This document shows positions 41,216 to 53,752 of a DNA stretch of 64,000 bases, piece after piece; the stretch's first letter is position 1, and the number at the start of each line of letters is the position of its first letter. Below the pieces are notes generated by a model that was given only the letters and a program-made list of their open reading frames with translations, did no database searches and was not told the DNA's origin. Made by a program: the position numbers and the translations under genes. The DNA lies in contig JAKZAN010000116.1 in assembly GCA_023053545.1 (NCBI GenBank), positions 1 to 64,000 on the forward strand, in the 5' to 3' direction. Origin of the DNA: Lepidurus packardi. Lineage: Eukaryota; Arthropoda; Branchiopoda; Notostraca; Triopsidae.

Positions 41216-41325
41216 AATTAATTAATTAATTAATTAATAATTATTTATTAATTTATTAATTTATTAATAATTATAATAATTAATTATTAATTAATAATTA
41301 ATAATTAATAAATTAATTAATTAAT
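41216..41325. repeat. 110-bp A/T-only tract at the A/B junction
   Basis: Every base from 41216 to 41325 is A or T, a run of TAAT, ATTA, TTTA and AATAAT words. It begins inside a monomer after GTCCGT and ends at CCTTACGG, so it seems to be an expansion of the monomer's own AATTAATT core that lost the CAGTCCGTAAGG half. It is the only stretch over about 30 bp in the window without G or C. It is internally rich in inverted AATAAT/ATTATT words and could unwind or fold easily; any origin or matrix-attachment role is speculation. Confidence 0.9.
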
Positions 41326-41369
41326 CCTTACGGAATTGATTAAGTCCGTAAGGAATAAGTTCAGTCCGT

Positions 41370-41569
41370 AATGAATTAATTCAGTCCGTATGAAATTAAT
41401 TCAGTCCGTAATGGATTAATTAAGTCCGTAATGAATTAATTCAGTCCGTATGAAATTAATTCAGTCCGTAATGAATTAATTCAGTCCGTATGAAATTAAT
41501 TCAGTCCGTAATGGATTAATTAAGTCCGTAATGAATTAATTCAGTCCGTATGAAATTAATTCAGTCCGT
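41370..41569 (+). repeat. Two copies of a 100-bp five-monomer unit
   Basis: Monomer starts run AATGAA, ATGAAA, AATGGA, AATGAA, ATGAAA and then the same five again (41370-41469, 41470-41569), directly after the A/T tract. It is a short local tandem duplication in register with the 20-bp monomer, closed by a 12-bp truncated monomer at 41570. Confidence 0.88.
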
Positions 41570-44175
41570 AAGGAATTAATTAAGGAATTAATTCAGTCCG
41601 TAAGGAAATAATTCAGTCCGTAAGGAATTAATTCAGTCCGTAAGGAATTAATTCAGTCCGTAAGGAATTAATTCAGTTCGTAAGGAATTAATTCAGTCCG
41701 TAAGGAATTATTTCAGTCCGTAATTAATTAATTCATTCCTTACGGAATTAATTAAGTCCATAATGAATTAATTCAGTCCGTAAGGAATTAATTCAGTCCG
41801 TAAGGAATTAATTAAATCCGTACGGAATTAATTCAGACCGTAAGGAATTAATTAAGTACGTAAGGAATTAATTTAGTCCGTAAGGAATTAATTAAGTCCG
41901 TAAAGAATTAATTCAGTCCGTAAGGAATTAATTAAGTAAGTAAGGAATTAATTCAGTCCGTAAGGATTTAATTCAGTCCGTAAGGTATTAATTCAGTCCG
42001 TAAGGAATTAATTCAGTCCGTAAGGAATAACTTCAATACGTATGGAAATAATTCAGTCCGTAATGGATTAATTAAGTGCGTAATGAATTAATTCAGTCCG
42101 GATGAAATTAATTCAGTCCGTAAGGAATTAATTAAGGAATTAAGGAATAAATTCAGTCCGTAAGGAATTAATTCAGTCCGTAAGGAATTCATTCAGTCCG
42201 TAAGGAATTAATTCAGTCAGTAAGGAATTAATTCAGTTCGTAAGGAATTAATTTAGTCCGTAAGGAATTAATAAAATCCGTACGGAATTAATTCAGACCG
42301 TAAGGAATTAATTAAGTACGTAAGGAATTAATTAAGTCCGTAAGGAATTAATTAAGTCCGTAAAGAATTAATTCAGTCCGTAAGGAATTAATTAAGTCAG
42401 TAAGGAATTAATTCAGTTCGTAAGGAATTAATTCAGTCCGTAAGGAATTAATAAAATCCGTACGGAATTAATTCAGCCCGTAAGGAATTAATTAAGTACG
42501 TAAGGAATTAATTAATTCCGTAAGGAATTAATTCAGTCCGTAAGGAATTAATTCAGTCCGTAAGGAATTAATTCAGTTCGTAAGGAATAAATTCAGTCCG
42601 TAAGGAATTTTTTCAGTCCGTAATTAATTAATTCATTCCTTACGGAATTAATTAAGTCCATAATGAATTAATTCAGTCCGTAAGGAATTAATTCAGTCCG
42701 TAAGGAATTAATTAAATCCGTACGGAATTAATTCAGACCGTAAGGAATTAATTAAATCCGTAAGGTATTAATTCAGTCCGTAAGGAATTAATTCAGTCCG
42801 TAAGGAATTAATTCAGTCCGTAAGGAATTAATTCAGTCCGTAAGGAATTAATTCAGTCCGTAAGGAATTAATTCAGTCCGTAAGGAATTAATTCAGTCCG
42901 TAAGGAATAAGTTCATTTCGTAAGGAATTAATTAATTCCGTAAGGAATTAATTCAGTCCGTAAGGATTTAATTCAGTCCGTGAGGTATTAATTCAGTCCG
43001 TAATGAATTAATTCAGTCCGTAATGAATTAATTCAGTCCGTAAGGAATTAATTAAGTCCGTAAGGAATTAATTAAGTCCGTAAGGAATTAATTCAGTCCG
43101 TAAGGATTTAACTCAGTCCGTAAGGTATTAAATCATTAAGTAAGGAATTAATACAGTCCGTAAGGAATTAATTCAGTCCGTAAGGAATTAATTTAGTCCG
43201 TAAGGAATTATTTCAGTCCGTAATTAATTCATTCATTCCTTACGGAATTAATTAAGTCCATAATGAATTAATTCAGTCCGTAAGGAATTAGATCAGTCCG
43301 TAAGGAATTAATTAAATCCGTACGGAATTAATTCAGACCGTAAGGAATTAATTAAGTACGTAAGGAATTAATTAAGTCCGTAAGGAATTAATTAAGTCCG
43401 TAAAGAATTAATTCAGTCCGTAAGGAATTAATTAAGTAAGTAAGGAATTAATTCAGTCCGTAAGGATTTAATTCAGTCCGTAAGGTATTAATTCAGTCCG
43501 TAAGGAATTAATTCAGTCCGTAAGGAATTAATTCAGTCCGTAAGGAATAACTTCAATACGTAAGGAAATAATTCAGTCCGTAATGGATTAATTAAGTGCG
43601 TAATGAATTAATTCAGTCCGGATGAAATTAATTCAGTCCGTAAGGAATTAATTAAGGAATTAATTCAGTCCGTAAGGAATTAATTCAGTCCGTAAGGAAT
43701 TCATTCAGTCCGTAAGTAGTTAATTCAGTAAGAAAGGAATTCAATAAATCCTAAAGAATTAATTCAGTCCGTAAGGAATTAATTCAGTCCGTAAGGAATT
43801 AATTCAGTCCGTAAGGAATTAATTCAGTCCGTAAGGAATTAATTCAGTCCGTAAGGAGTTATTTCAGTCCGTAATTAATTCATTCATTCCTTACGGAATT
43901 AATTAAGTCCATAATGAATTAATTCAGTCCGTAAGGAATTAATTCAGTCCGTAAGGAATTAATTAAATCCGTACGGAATTAATTCAGACCGTAAGGAATT
44001 AATTCAGTCCGTAAGGTATTAATTCAGTCCGTAAGGAATTAATTAAGTAAGTAAGGAATTAATTCAGTCCGTAAGGATTTAATTCATTCCGTAAGGTATT
44101 AATTCAGTCCGTAAGGAATTAATTCAGTCCGTAAGGAATAACTTCAATACGTAAGGAAATAATTCAGTCCGTAAT

Positions 44176-46044
44176 GGATTAATTCAGTCCGTAAGGAATT
44201 AATTCAGTCCGTAAGGATTTAATTCAGTCCGTAAGGTATTAATTCAGTCCGTAAGGAATTAATACAGTCCGTAAGGTATTAATTCAGTCCGAATGAAATT
44301 AATTCAGTCCGTAAGGAATTCATTTAGTCCGTAAGGAATTAATTCAGTAAGAAAGGAATTCAATCAATCCTAAAGAATTAATTCAGTCCGTAAGGAACTA
44401 ATTCAGTCCGTAAGGAATTAATTCAGTCCGTAAGGAATTAATTCAGTCCGTAAGGAATTAATTAAGTCCGTAAGGAATTAATTCAGTCCGTAAGGAATTA
44501 ATTCAGTCCGTAAGGAATTAATTCAGTTCGTAAGGAATTAATTTAGTCCGTAAGGAATTATTTCAGTCCGTAATTAATTCATTCATTCCTTACGGAATTA
44601 ATTACGTGCATAATGGATTAATTCAGTCCGTAAGGAATTAATTCAGTCCGTAAGGAATTAATTAAGTCCGTACGGAATTAATTCAGACCGTAAGGAATTA
44701 ATTAAGTACGTAAGGAATTAATTAAGTTCGAGAGGAATTAATTAAGTCCGTAAAGAATTAATTCCGTCCGTAAGGAATTAATTAGGTCCGTAAGGAATTA
44801 ATTCAGCCCGTAAGGAAATAATTCAGTCCGGATGAAATTAATTCAGTCCGTAAGGAATTAATTAAGGAATTAAGGAAATAATTCAGTCCGTAATGGATTA
44901 ATTAAGTGCCTAATGAATTAATTCATTCCGGATGAAATTAATTCAGTCCGTAAGGTATTAATTCAGTCCGTATGAAATTAATTCAGTCCGTAAGGAATTC
45001 ATTCAGTCCGTAAGGAATTAATTCAGTAAGAAAGGAATTCAATCAATCCTATAGAATTAATTCAGTCCGTAAGGAACTAATTCAGTCCGTAAGGAATTAA
45101 TTCAGTCCGTAATGGATTAATAAAGTCCGTAATGAATTAATTCAGTCCGTATGAAATTAATTCAGTCCGTAAGGAATTAATTAAGAAATTAATTCAGTCC
45201 GTAAGGAATTTTTTCAGTAAGAAAGGAATTCAATCAATCCTAAAGAATTAATTCAGTCCGTAAGGAAATAATTCAGTCCGTAAGGAATAAATTCAGTCCT
45301 TAAGGAATTAATTCAGTCCGTAATGGAAGAATTAAGTGCGTAATGAATTAATTCAGTCCGGATAAAATGAATTCAGTCCGTAAGGAATTAATTAAGGAAT
45401 TAAGGAATTAGTTCAGCCCGTAAGGATTTAATTCAGTCCGTAAGGTATTAATTCAGTCCGTAATGAATTAATTCAGTCCGTAATGAATTAATTCAGTCCG
45501 TAAGGAATTAATTAAGTCCGTAAGGAATTAATTAAGTCCGTAAGGAATTAATTCAGTCCGTAAGGATTTAATTCAGTCCGTAAGGTATTAATTCAGTCCG
45601 TAAGGAATTAATACAGTCCGTAAGGAATTAATTCAGTCCGTAATGGATTAATTAAGTGCGTAATGAATTAATTCAGTCCGGATGAAATTAATTCAGTCCG
45701 TAAGGAATTAATTAAGGAATTAAGGAATTAATTCAGTCCGTAAGGAATTAATTCTGTCCGTAAAGAATTAATTCAGTCCGTAAGGAATTAATTCAGTCTG
45801 TAAGGATTTAATTCAGTCCGTAAGGTATTAATTCAGTCCGTAAGGAATTAATTCAGTCCGTAAGGATTTAATTCAGTCCGTAAGGTATTAATTCAGTCCG
45901 TAATGGAAGAATTAAGTGCGTAATGAATAAATTCAGTCCGGATGAAATTAATTCAGTCCGTAAGGAATTAATTAAGGAATTAAGGAATTAGTTCAGTCCG
46001 TAAGGAATTAATTCAGTCTGTAAGGATTTAATTCAGTCCGTAAG
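44176..46044 (+). repeat. 1,869-bp tandem HOR, copy 1
   Basis: Period 1,869 bp, fixed by GTCCGAATGAAATT (GAATG at 44291, 46160, 48029). The length equals 94 x 20 minus 8 (one 12-bp monomer, AATTAAGAAATTAATT) minus 3 (three CAGTAAGAAAGG joins, each 1 bp short). Contains the flipped-core junction, AAGTGCCTAATG, AATGGAAGAATT and two GTCTGTAAGGATTT monomers. Confidence 0.92.
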
Positions 46045-47913
46045 GTATTAATTCAGTCCGTAAGGAATTAATTCAGTCCGTAAGGATTTAATTCAGTCCG
46101 TAAGGTATTAATTCAGTCCGTAAGGAATTAATACAGTCCGTAAGGTATTAATTCAGTCCGAATGAAATTAATTCAGTCCGTAAGGAATTCATTTAGTCCG
46201 TAAGGAATTAATTCAGTAAGAAAGGAATTCAATCAATCCTAAAGAATTAATTCAGTCCGTAAGGAACTAATTCAGTCCGTAAGGAATTAATTCAGTCCGT
46301 AAGGAATTAATTCAGTCCGTAAGGAATTAATTAAGTCCGTAAGGAATTAATTCAGTCCGTAAGGAATTAATTCAGTCCGTAAGGAATTAATTCAGTTCGT
46401 AAGGAATTAATTTAGTCCGTAAGGAATTATTTCAGTCCGTAATTAATTCATTCATTCCTTACGGAATTAATTACGTGCATAATGGATTAATTCAGTCCGT
46501 AAGGAATTAATTCAGTCCGTAAGGAATTAATTAAGTCCGTACGGAATTAATTCAGACCGTAAGGAATTAATTAAGTACGTAAGGAATTAATTAAGTTCGA
46601 GAGGAATTAATTAAGTCCGTAAAGAATTAATTTCGTCCGTAAGGAATTAATTAGGTCCGTAAGGAATTAATTCAGCCCGTAAGGAAATAATTCAGTCCGG
46701 ATGAAATTAATTCAGTCCGTAAGGAATTAATTAAGGAATTAAGGAAATAATTCAGTCCGTAATGGATTAATTAAGTGCCTAATGAATTAATTCATTCCGG
46801 ATGAAATTAATTCAGTCCGTAAGGTATTAATTCAGTCCGTATGAAATTAATTCAGTCCGTAAGGAATTCATTCAGTCCGTAAGGAATTAATTCAGTAAGA
46901 AAGGAATTCAATCAATCCTATAGAATTAATTCAGTCCGTAAGGAACTAATTCAGTCCGTAAGGAATTAATTCAGTCCGTAATGGATTAATAAAGTCCGTA
47001 ATGAATTAATTCAGTCCGTATGAAATTAATTCAGTCCGTAAGGAATTAATTAAGAAATTAATTCAGTCCGTAAGGAATTTTTTCAGTAAGAAAGGAATTC
47101 AATCAATCCTAAAGAATTAATTCAGTCCGTAAGGAAATAATTCAGTCCGTAAGGAATAAATTCAGTCCTTAAGGAATTAATTCAGTCCGTAATGGAAGAA
47201 TTAAGTGCGTAATGAATTAATTCAGTCCGGATAAAATGAATTCAGTCCGTAAGGAATTAATTAAGGAATTAAGGAATTAGTTCAGCCCGTAAGGATTTAA
47301 TTCAGTCCGTAAGGTATTAATTCAGTCCGTAATGAATTAATTCAGTCCGTAATGAATTAATTCAGTCCGTAAGGAATTAATTAAGTCCGTAAGGAATTAA
47401 TTAAGTCCGTAAGGAATTAATTCAGTCCGTAAGGATTTAATTCAGTCCGTAAGGTATTAATTCAGTCCGTAAGGAATTAATACAGTCCGTAAGGAATTAA
47501 TTCAGTCCGTAATGGATTAATTAAGTGCGTAATGAATTAATTCAGTCCGGATGAAATTAATTCAGTCCGTAAGGAATTAATTAAGGAATTAAGGAATTAA
47601 TTCAGTCCGTAAGGAATTAATTCTGTCCGTAAAGAATTAATTCAGTCCGTAAGGAATTAATTCAGTCTGTAAGGATTTAATTCAGTCCGTAAGGTATTAA
47701 TTCAGTCCGTAAGGAATTAATTCAGTCCGTAAGGATTTAATTCAGTCCGTAAGGTATTAATTCAGTCCGTAATGGAAGAATTAAGTGCGTAATGAATAAA
47801 TTCAGTCCGGATGAAATTAATTCAGTCCGTAAGGAATTAATTAAGGAATTAAGGAATTAGTTCAGTCCGTAAGGAATTAATTCAGTCTGTAAGGATTTAA
47901 TTCAGTCCGTAAG
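46045..47913 (+). repeat. 1,869-bp tandem HOR, copy 2
   Basis: Adjacent copy with the same 1,869-bp spacing along its whole length. I notice one substitution, AATTTCGTCCG at about 46632 where copy 1 has AATTCCGTCCG. Confidence 0.92.
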
Positions 47914-48620
47914 GTATTAATTCAGTCCGTAAGGAATTAATTCAGTCCGTAAGGATTTAATTCAGTCCGTAAGGTATTAATTCAGTCCGTAAGGAATTAA
48001 TACAGTCCGTAAGGTATTAATTCAGTCCGAATGAAATTAATTCAGTCCGTAAGGAATTCATTTAGTCCGTAAGGAATTAATTCAGTAAGAAAGGAATTCA
48101 ATCAATCCTAAAGAATTAATTCAGTCCGTAAGGAACTAATTCAGTCCGTAAGGAATTAATTCAGTCCGTAAGGAATTAATTCAGTCCGTAAGGAATTAAT
48201 TAAGTCCGTAAGGAATTAATTCAGTCCGTAAGGAATTAATTCAGTCCGTAAGGAATTAATTCAGTCCGTAAGGAATTATTTCAGTCCGTAATTAATTCAT
48301 TCATTCCTTACGGAATTAATTACGTGCATAATGGATTAATTCAGTCCGTAAGGAATTAATTCAGTCCGTAAGGAATTAATTAAGTCCGTACGGAATTAAT
48401 TCAGACCGTAAGGAATTAATTAAGTACGTAAGGAATTAATTAAGTTCGAGAGGAATTAATTAAGTCCGTAAAGAATTAATTCCGTCCGTAAGGAATTAAT
48501 TAGGTCCGTAAGGAATTAATTCAGCCCGTAAGGAAATAATTCAGTCCGGATGAAATTAATTCTGTCCGTAAGGAATTAATTAAGGAATTAAGGAAATAAT
48601 TCAGTCCGTAATGGATTAAT
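47914..48620 (+). repeat. 1,869-bp HOR, third copy, truncated
   Basis: Continues the 1,869-bp periodicity (GTCCGAATG at 48029), but lacks the monomer with AATTTAGTCC near 48260 and carries AATTCTGTCCG near 48560. It leaves the shared order at about 48620, where AAGTCC replaces AAGTGCC and a shorter path to the CAGTAAGAAAGG join follows. Confidence 0.85.
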
Positions 48621-49819
48621 TAAGTCCGTAATGAATTAATTCAGTCCGTAATGGATTAAATAAGTCCGTAATGAATTAATTCAGTAAGAAAGGAATTCAA
48701 TCAATCCTAAAGAATTAATTCAGTCCGTAAGAAAATAATTCATTCCGTAAGGAATTAATTCAGTCCGTAAGGAATTAGTTCAGTCCGTAAGGAATTAATT
48801 AAGTCCGTAAGGAATTAGTTCAGTCCGTAAGGAATTAATACAGTCCGTAAGGAATTAATTCAGTCCGTAAGGAATTAATTAAACCCGTACGGAATTAATT
48901 CAGACCGTAAGGAATTAATTAAGTACGTAAGGAATTAATTAAGTCCGTAAGGAATTAATTAAGTCCGTAAAGAATTAATTCCGTCCGTAAGGAATTAATT
49001 AGGCCCGTAAGGAATTAATTCAGTCCGTAAGGAATTAATTCAGTCCGTAATGAATTAATTCAGTCCGTAAGGAATTAATTAAGTCCGTAAGGAATTAATT
49101 CAGTCCGTAAGGATTTAATTCAGTCCGTAAGGTATTAATTCAGTCCGTAAGGAATTGATTCAGTCCGTAAGGAATTAATTCAGTCCGTAAGGAATAACTT
49201 CCATACGTAAGGAAATAATTCAGTCCGTAATGGATTAATTAAGTGCGTAATGAATTAATTCAGTCCGGATGAAATTAATTCAGTCCGTAAGGAATTAATT
49301 AAGGAATTAAGGAATTAAGGAATTAATTCAGTCCGTAAGGAATTAATTCAGTCCGTAAGGAATTAATTCAGTCAGTAAGGAATTAATTCAGTCCGTAAGG
49401 AATTAATTAAATCCGTACGGAATTAATTCAGACCGTAAGGAATTAATTAAATCCGTAAGGTATTAATTCAGTCCGTAAGGAATTAATTCAGTCCGTAAGG
49501 AATTAATTCAGTCCGTAAGGAATTCATTCAGTCCGTAAGTAGTTAATTCAGTAAGAAAGGATTTCAATAAATCCTAAAGAATTAATTCAGTCCGTAAGGA
49601 ATTAATTCAGTCCGTAAGGAATTCTTTCAGTCCGTAATTAAATCATTCATTCCTTACGGAATTAATTAAGTCCATAATGAATTAATTCAGACCGTAAGGA
49701 ATTAATTAAATCCGTAAGGTATTAATTCAGTCCGTAAGGAATTAATTCAGTCCGTAAGGAATTAATTCAGTCCGTAAGGAATTAATTCAGTCCGTAAGGA
49801 ATTAATTCAGTCCGTAAGG

Positions 49820-50430
49820 AATTAATTCAGTCCGTAAGGAATAAGTTCATTACGTAAGGAATTAATTCAGTCCGTAATCGATTAATTAAGTCCGAAATGA
49901 ATTAATTCAGTCCGTATGAAATTAATTCAGTCCGTACGGAATTAATTAAAGAATTAATTTAGTCCGTAAGGAATTAATTCAGTCCGTAAGGAATTATTTC
50001 AGTCCGTAATTAATTAATTTATTCCTTAAGGGAATTAATTAAGTTCATAAGGAATTAATTCAGTCTGTAAGGATTTAATTAAGTCCGTAAGGAAATAATT
50101 CAGTCCGTAATGGATTAAATAAGTCCGTAATGAATTAATTCAGTAAGAAAGGAATTCAATCAATCCTAAAGAATTAATTCCGTCCGTAAGGAAAAAATTC
50201 AGTCCGTAAGGAATTAATTCAGTCCGTAAGGAATTAATTCAGTCCGTAAGGAATTAATTCAGTCCGTAAGGAATTAATTTAGTCCGTAAGGAATTATTTC
50301 AGTCCGTAATTAATTCATTCATTCCTTACGGAATTAATTAAGTCCATAATGAATTAATTCAGTCCGTAAGGAATTAATTCAGTCCGTAAGGAATTAATTA
50401 AATCCGTACGGAATTAATTCAGACCGTAAG
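49820..50430 (+). repeat. 992-bp HOR, copy 1
   Basis: The block with AATAAGTTCATTACG, AATCGATT (49876), GTCCGAAATG and ATTCCTTAAGGGAATT is repeated 992 bp downstream, where AATCGATT is at 50868. These two are the only AATCGATT copies I found in domain B. Confidence 0.87.
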
Positions 50431-50811
50431 GAATTAATTAAGTACGTAAGGAATTAATTAAGTCCGTAAAGAATTAATTCCGTCGGTAATTAATTAATTA
50501 GGTCCGTAAGGAATTAATTCCGTCCGTAAGGAATTAATTAGGTCCGTAAGGAATTAATTCAGTCCGTAAGGAATTAATTCAGTCCGTAATGAATTAATTC
50601 AGTCCGTAAGGAATTAATTAAGTCCGTAATTAATTAATTCAGTCCGTAAGGATTTAATTCAGTCCGTGAGGTATTAATTCAGTCCGTAATGAATTAATTC
50701 AGTCCGTAATGAATTAATTCAGTCCGTAAGGTATTAATTCAGTCCGTAAGGAATTAATTCAGTCCGTAAGGAATTAATACAGTCCGTAAGGAATTAATTC
50801 AGTCCGTAAGG

Positions 50812-51422
50812 AATTAATTCAGTCCGTAAGGAATAAGTTCATTACGTAAGGAATTAATTCAGTCCGTAATCGATTAATTAAGTCCGAAATGAATTAATTC
50901 AGTCCGTATGAAATTAATTCAGTCCGTACGGAATTAATTAAAGAATTAATTTAGTCCGTAAGGAATTAATTCAGTCCGTAAGGAATTATTTCAGTCCGTA
51001 ATTAATTAATTTATTCCTTAAGGGAATTAATTAAGTTCATAAGGAATTAATTCAGTCTGTAAGGATTTAATTAAGTCCGTAAGGAAATAATTCAGTCCGT
51101 AATGGATTAAATAAGTCCGTAATGAATTAATTCAGTAAGAAAGGAATTCAATCAATCCTAAAGAATTAATTCAGTCCGTAAGGAAAAAATTCAGTCCGTA
51201 AGGAATTAATTCAGTCCGTAAGGAATTAATTCAGTCCGTAAGGAATTAATTCAGTCCGTAAGGAATTAGTTTAGTCCGTAAGGAATTATTTCAGTCCGTA
51301 ATTAATTCATTCATTCCTTACGGAATTAATTAAGCCCATAATGAATTAATTCAGTCCGTAAGGAATTAATTCAGTCCGTAAAGAATTAATTAAATCCGTA
51401 CGGAATTAATTCAGACCGTAAG
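50812..51422 (+). repeat. 992-bp HOR, copy 2
   Basis: Direct copy of 49820-50430 with a few changes (GCCCATAATG near 51334, AATTAGTTTAG near 51265). It then continues with a TTAGGTCC run similar to that following copy 1. Confidence 0.87.
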
Positions 51423-52149
51423 GAATTAATTAAGTCCGTAAAGAAGTAATTCCGTCCGTAATTAATTAATTAGGTCCGTAAGGAATTAATTCCGTCCGTA
51501 AGGAATTAATTAGGTCCGTAAGGAATTAATTCAGTCCGTAAGGAATTAATTCAGTCCGTAATGAATTAATTCAGTCCGTAAGGAATTAATTAAGTCCGTA
51601 AGGAATTAATTCAGTCCGTAAGGATTTAATTCAGTCCGTGAGGTATTAATTCAGTCCGTAATGAATTAATTCAGTCCGTAATGAATTAATTCAGTCCGTA
51701 AGGATTTAATTCAGTCAGTAAGGTATTAATTCAGTCCGTAAGGAATTAATACAGTCCGTAAGGAATTAATTCAGTCCGTAAGGAATTCATTCAGTCCGTA
51801 AGTAGTTAATTCAGTAAGAAAGGAATTCAATAAATCCTAAAGAATTAATTCAGTCCGTAAGGAACTCATTCAGTCCGTAAGGAATTAATTCAGTCCGTAA
51901 GGAATTCATTCAGTCCGTAAGGAATTAATTCAGTTCGTAAGGAATTAATTCAGTCTGTAAGGAATTCTTTCAGTCCGTAATTAATTCATTCATTCCTTAC
52001 GGAATTAATTAAGTCCATAATGAATTAATTCAGTCCGTAAGGAATTAATTCAGACCGTAAGGAATTAATTAAATCCGTACGGAATTAATTCAGACCGTAA
52101 GGAATTAATTCAGTCCGTAAGAAATAACTTCAATACGTAAGGAAACAAC

Positions 52150-53752
52150 TCAGTCCGTAATGGATTAATTAAGTGCCTAATGAATTAATTCATTCCGGAT
52201 GAAATTAATTCAGTCCGTAAGGTATTAATTCAGTCCGTATGAAATTAATTCAGTCCGTAAGGAATTCATTCAGTCCGTAAGGAATTAATTCAGTAAGAAA
52301 GGAATTCAATCAATCCTATAGAATTAATTCAGTCCGTAAGGAACTAATTCAGTCCGTAAGGAATTAATTCAGTCCGTAATGGATTAATAAAGTCCGTAAT
52401 GAATTAATTCAGTCCGTATGAAATTAATTCAGTCCGTAAGGAATTAATTAAGAAATTAATTCAGTCCGTAAGGAATTTTTTCAGTAAGAAAGGAATTCAA
52501 TCAATCCTAAAGAATTAATTCAGTCCGTAAGGAAATAATTCAGTCCGTAAGGAATAAATTCAGTCCTTAAGGAATTAATTCAGTCCGTAATGGAAGAATT
52601 AAGTGCGTAATGAATTAATTCAGTCCGGATAAAATGAATTCAGTCCGTAAGGAATTAATTAAGGAATTAAGGAATTAGTTCAGCCCGTAAGGATTTAATT
52701 CAGTCCGTAAGGTATTAATTCAGTCCGTAATGAATTAATTCAGTCCGTAATGAATTAATTCAGTCCGTAAGGAATTAATTAAGTCCGTAAGGAATTAATT
52801 AAGTCCGTAAGGAATTAATTCAGTCCTTAAGGATTTAATTCAGTCCGTAAGGTATTAATTCAGTCCGTAAGGAATTAATACAGTCCGTAAGGAATTAATT
52901 CAGTCCGTAATGGATTAATTAAGTGCGTAATGAATTAATTCAGTCCGGATGAAATTAATTCAGTCCGTAAGGAATTAATTAAGGAATTAAGGAATTAATT
53001 CAGTCCGTAAGGAATTAATTCTGTCCGTAAAGAATTAATTCAGTCCGTAAGGAATTAATTCAGTCTGTAAGGATTTAATTCAGTCCGTAAGGTATTAATT
53101 CAGTCCGTAAGGAATTAATTCAGTCCGTAAGGATTTAATTCAGTCCGTAAGGTATTAACTCGGTCCGTAATGGAAGAATTAAGTGCGTAATGAATAAATT
53201 CAGTCCGGATGAAATTAATTCAGTCCGTAAGGAATTAATTAAGGAATTAAGGAATTAGTTCAGTCCGTAAGGAATTAATTCAGTCTGTAAGGATTTAATT
53301 CAGTCCGTAAGGTATTAATTCAGTCCGTAAGGAATTAATTCAGTCCGTAAGGATTTAATTCAGTCCGTAAGGTATTAATTCAGTCCGTAAGGAATTAATA
53401 CAGTCCGTAAGGTATTAATTCAGTCCGAATGAAATTAATTCAGTCCGTAAGGAATTCATTTAGTCCGTAAGGAATTAATTCAGTAAGAAAGGAATTCAAT
53501 CAATCCTAAAGAATTAATTCAGTCCGTAAGGAACTAATTCAGTCCGTAAGGAATTAATTCAGTCCGTAAGGAATTAATTCAGTCCGTAAGGAATTAATTA
53601 AGTCCGTAAGGAATTAATTCAGTCCGTAAGGAATTAATTCAGTCCGTAAGGAATTAATTCAGTTCGTAAGGAATTAATTTAGTCCGTAAGGAATTATTTC
53701 AGTCCGTAATTAATTCATTCATTCCTTACGGAATTAATTACGTGCATAATGG
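52150..53752 (+). repeat. Dispersed 1.6-kb copy of the 1,869-bp HOR
   Basis: Matches 44883-46485 at a constant offset of 7,267 bp (AAGTGCC at 44906/52173; GTCCGAATG at 46160/53427). Small changes are seen (GTCCTTAAGG near 52827, AACTCGGTCCG near 53158). It is followed at 53753 by an extra T and a second round of the GTCCGAATGAAATT to CAATCAATCC block. It lies well outside the tandem run at 44.2-48.6 kb, so it moved by a longer-range exchange or is the remnant of a longer array. Confidence 0.88.

Noticed and set aside
41216..41325. Bacterial-type origin or promoter in the A/T tract
   Set aside because: A/T richness alone is the only evidence; there are no flanking iterons, DnaA boxes or gene to be served, and the surroundings are eukaryote-like satellite.
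41731..41750. Intrinsic transcription terminator (hairpin at ATTCCTTACGGAATT)
   Set aside because: The stem is only about 5-6 bp and A/T rich, no T-run follows in a defined way, and no transcription unit exists nearby. A loop inversion within a monomer junction explains it better.
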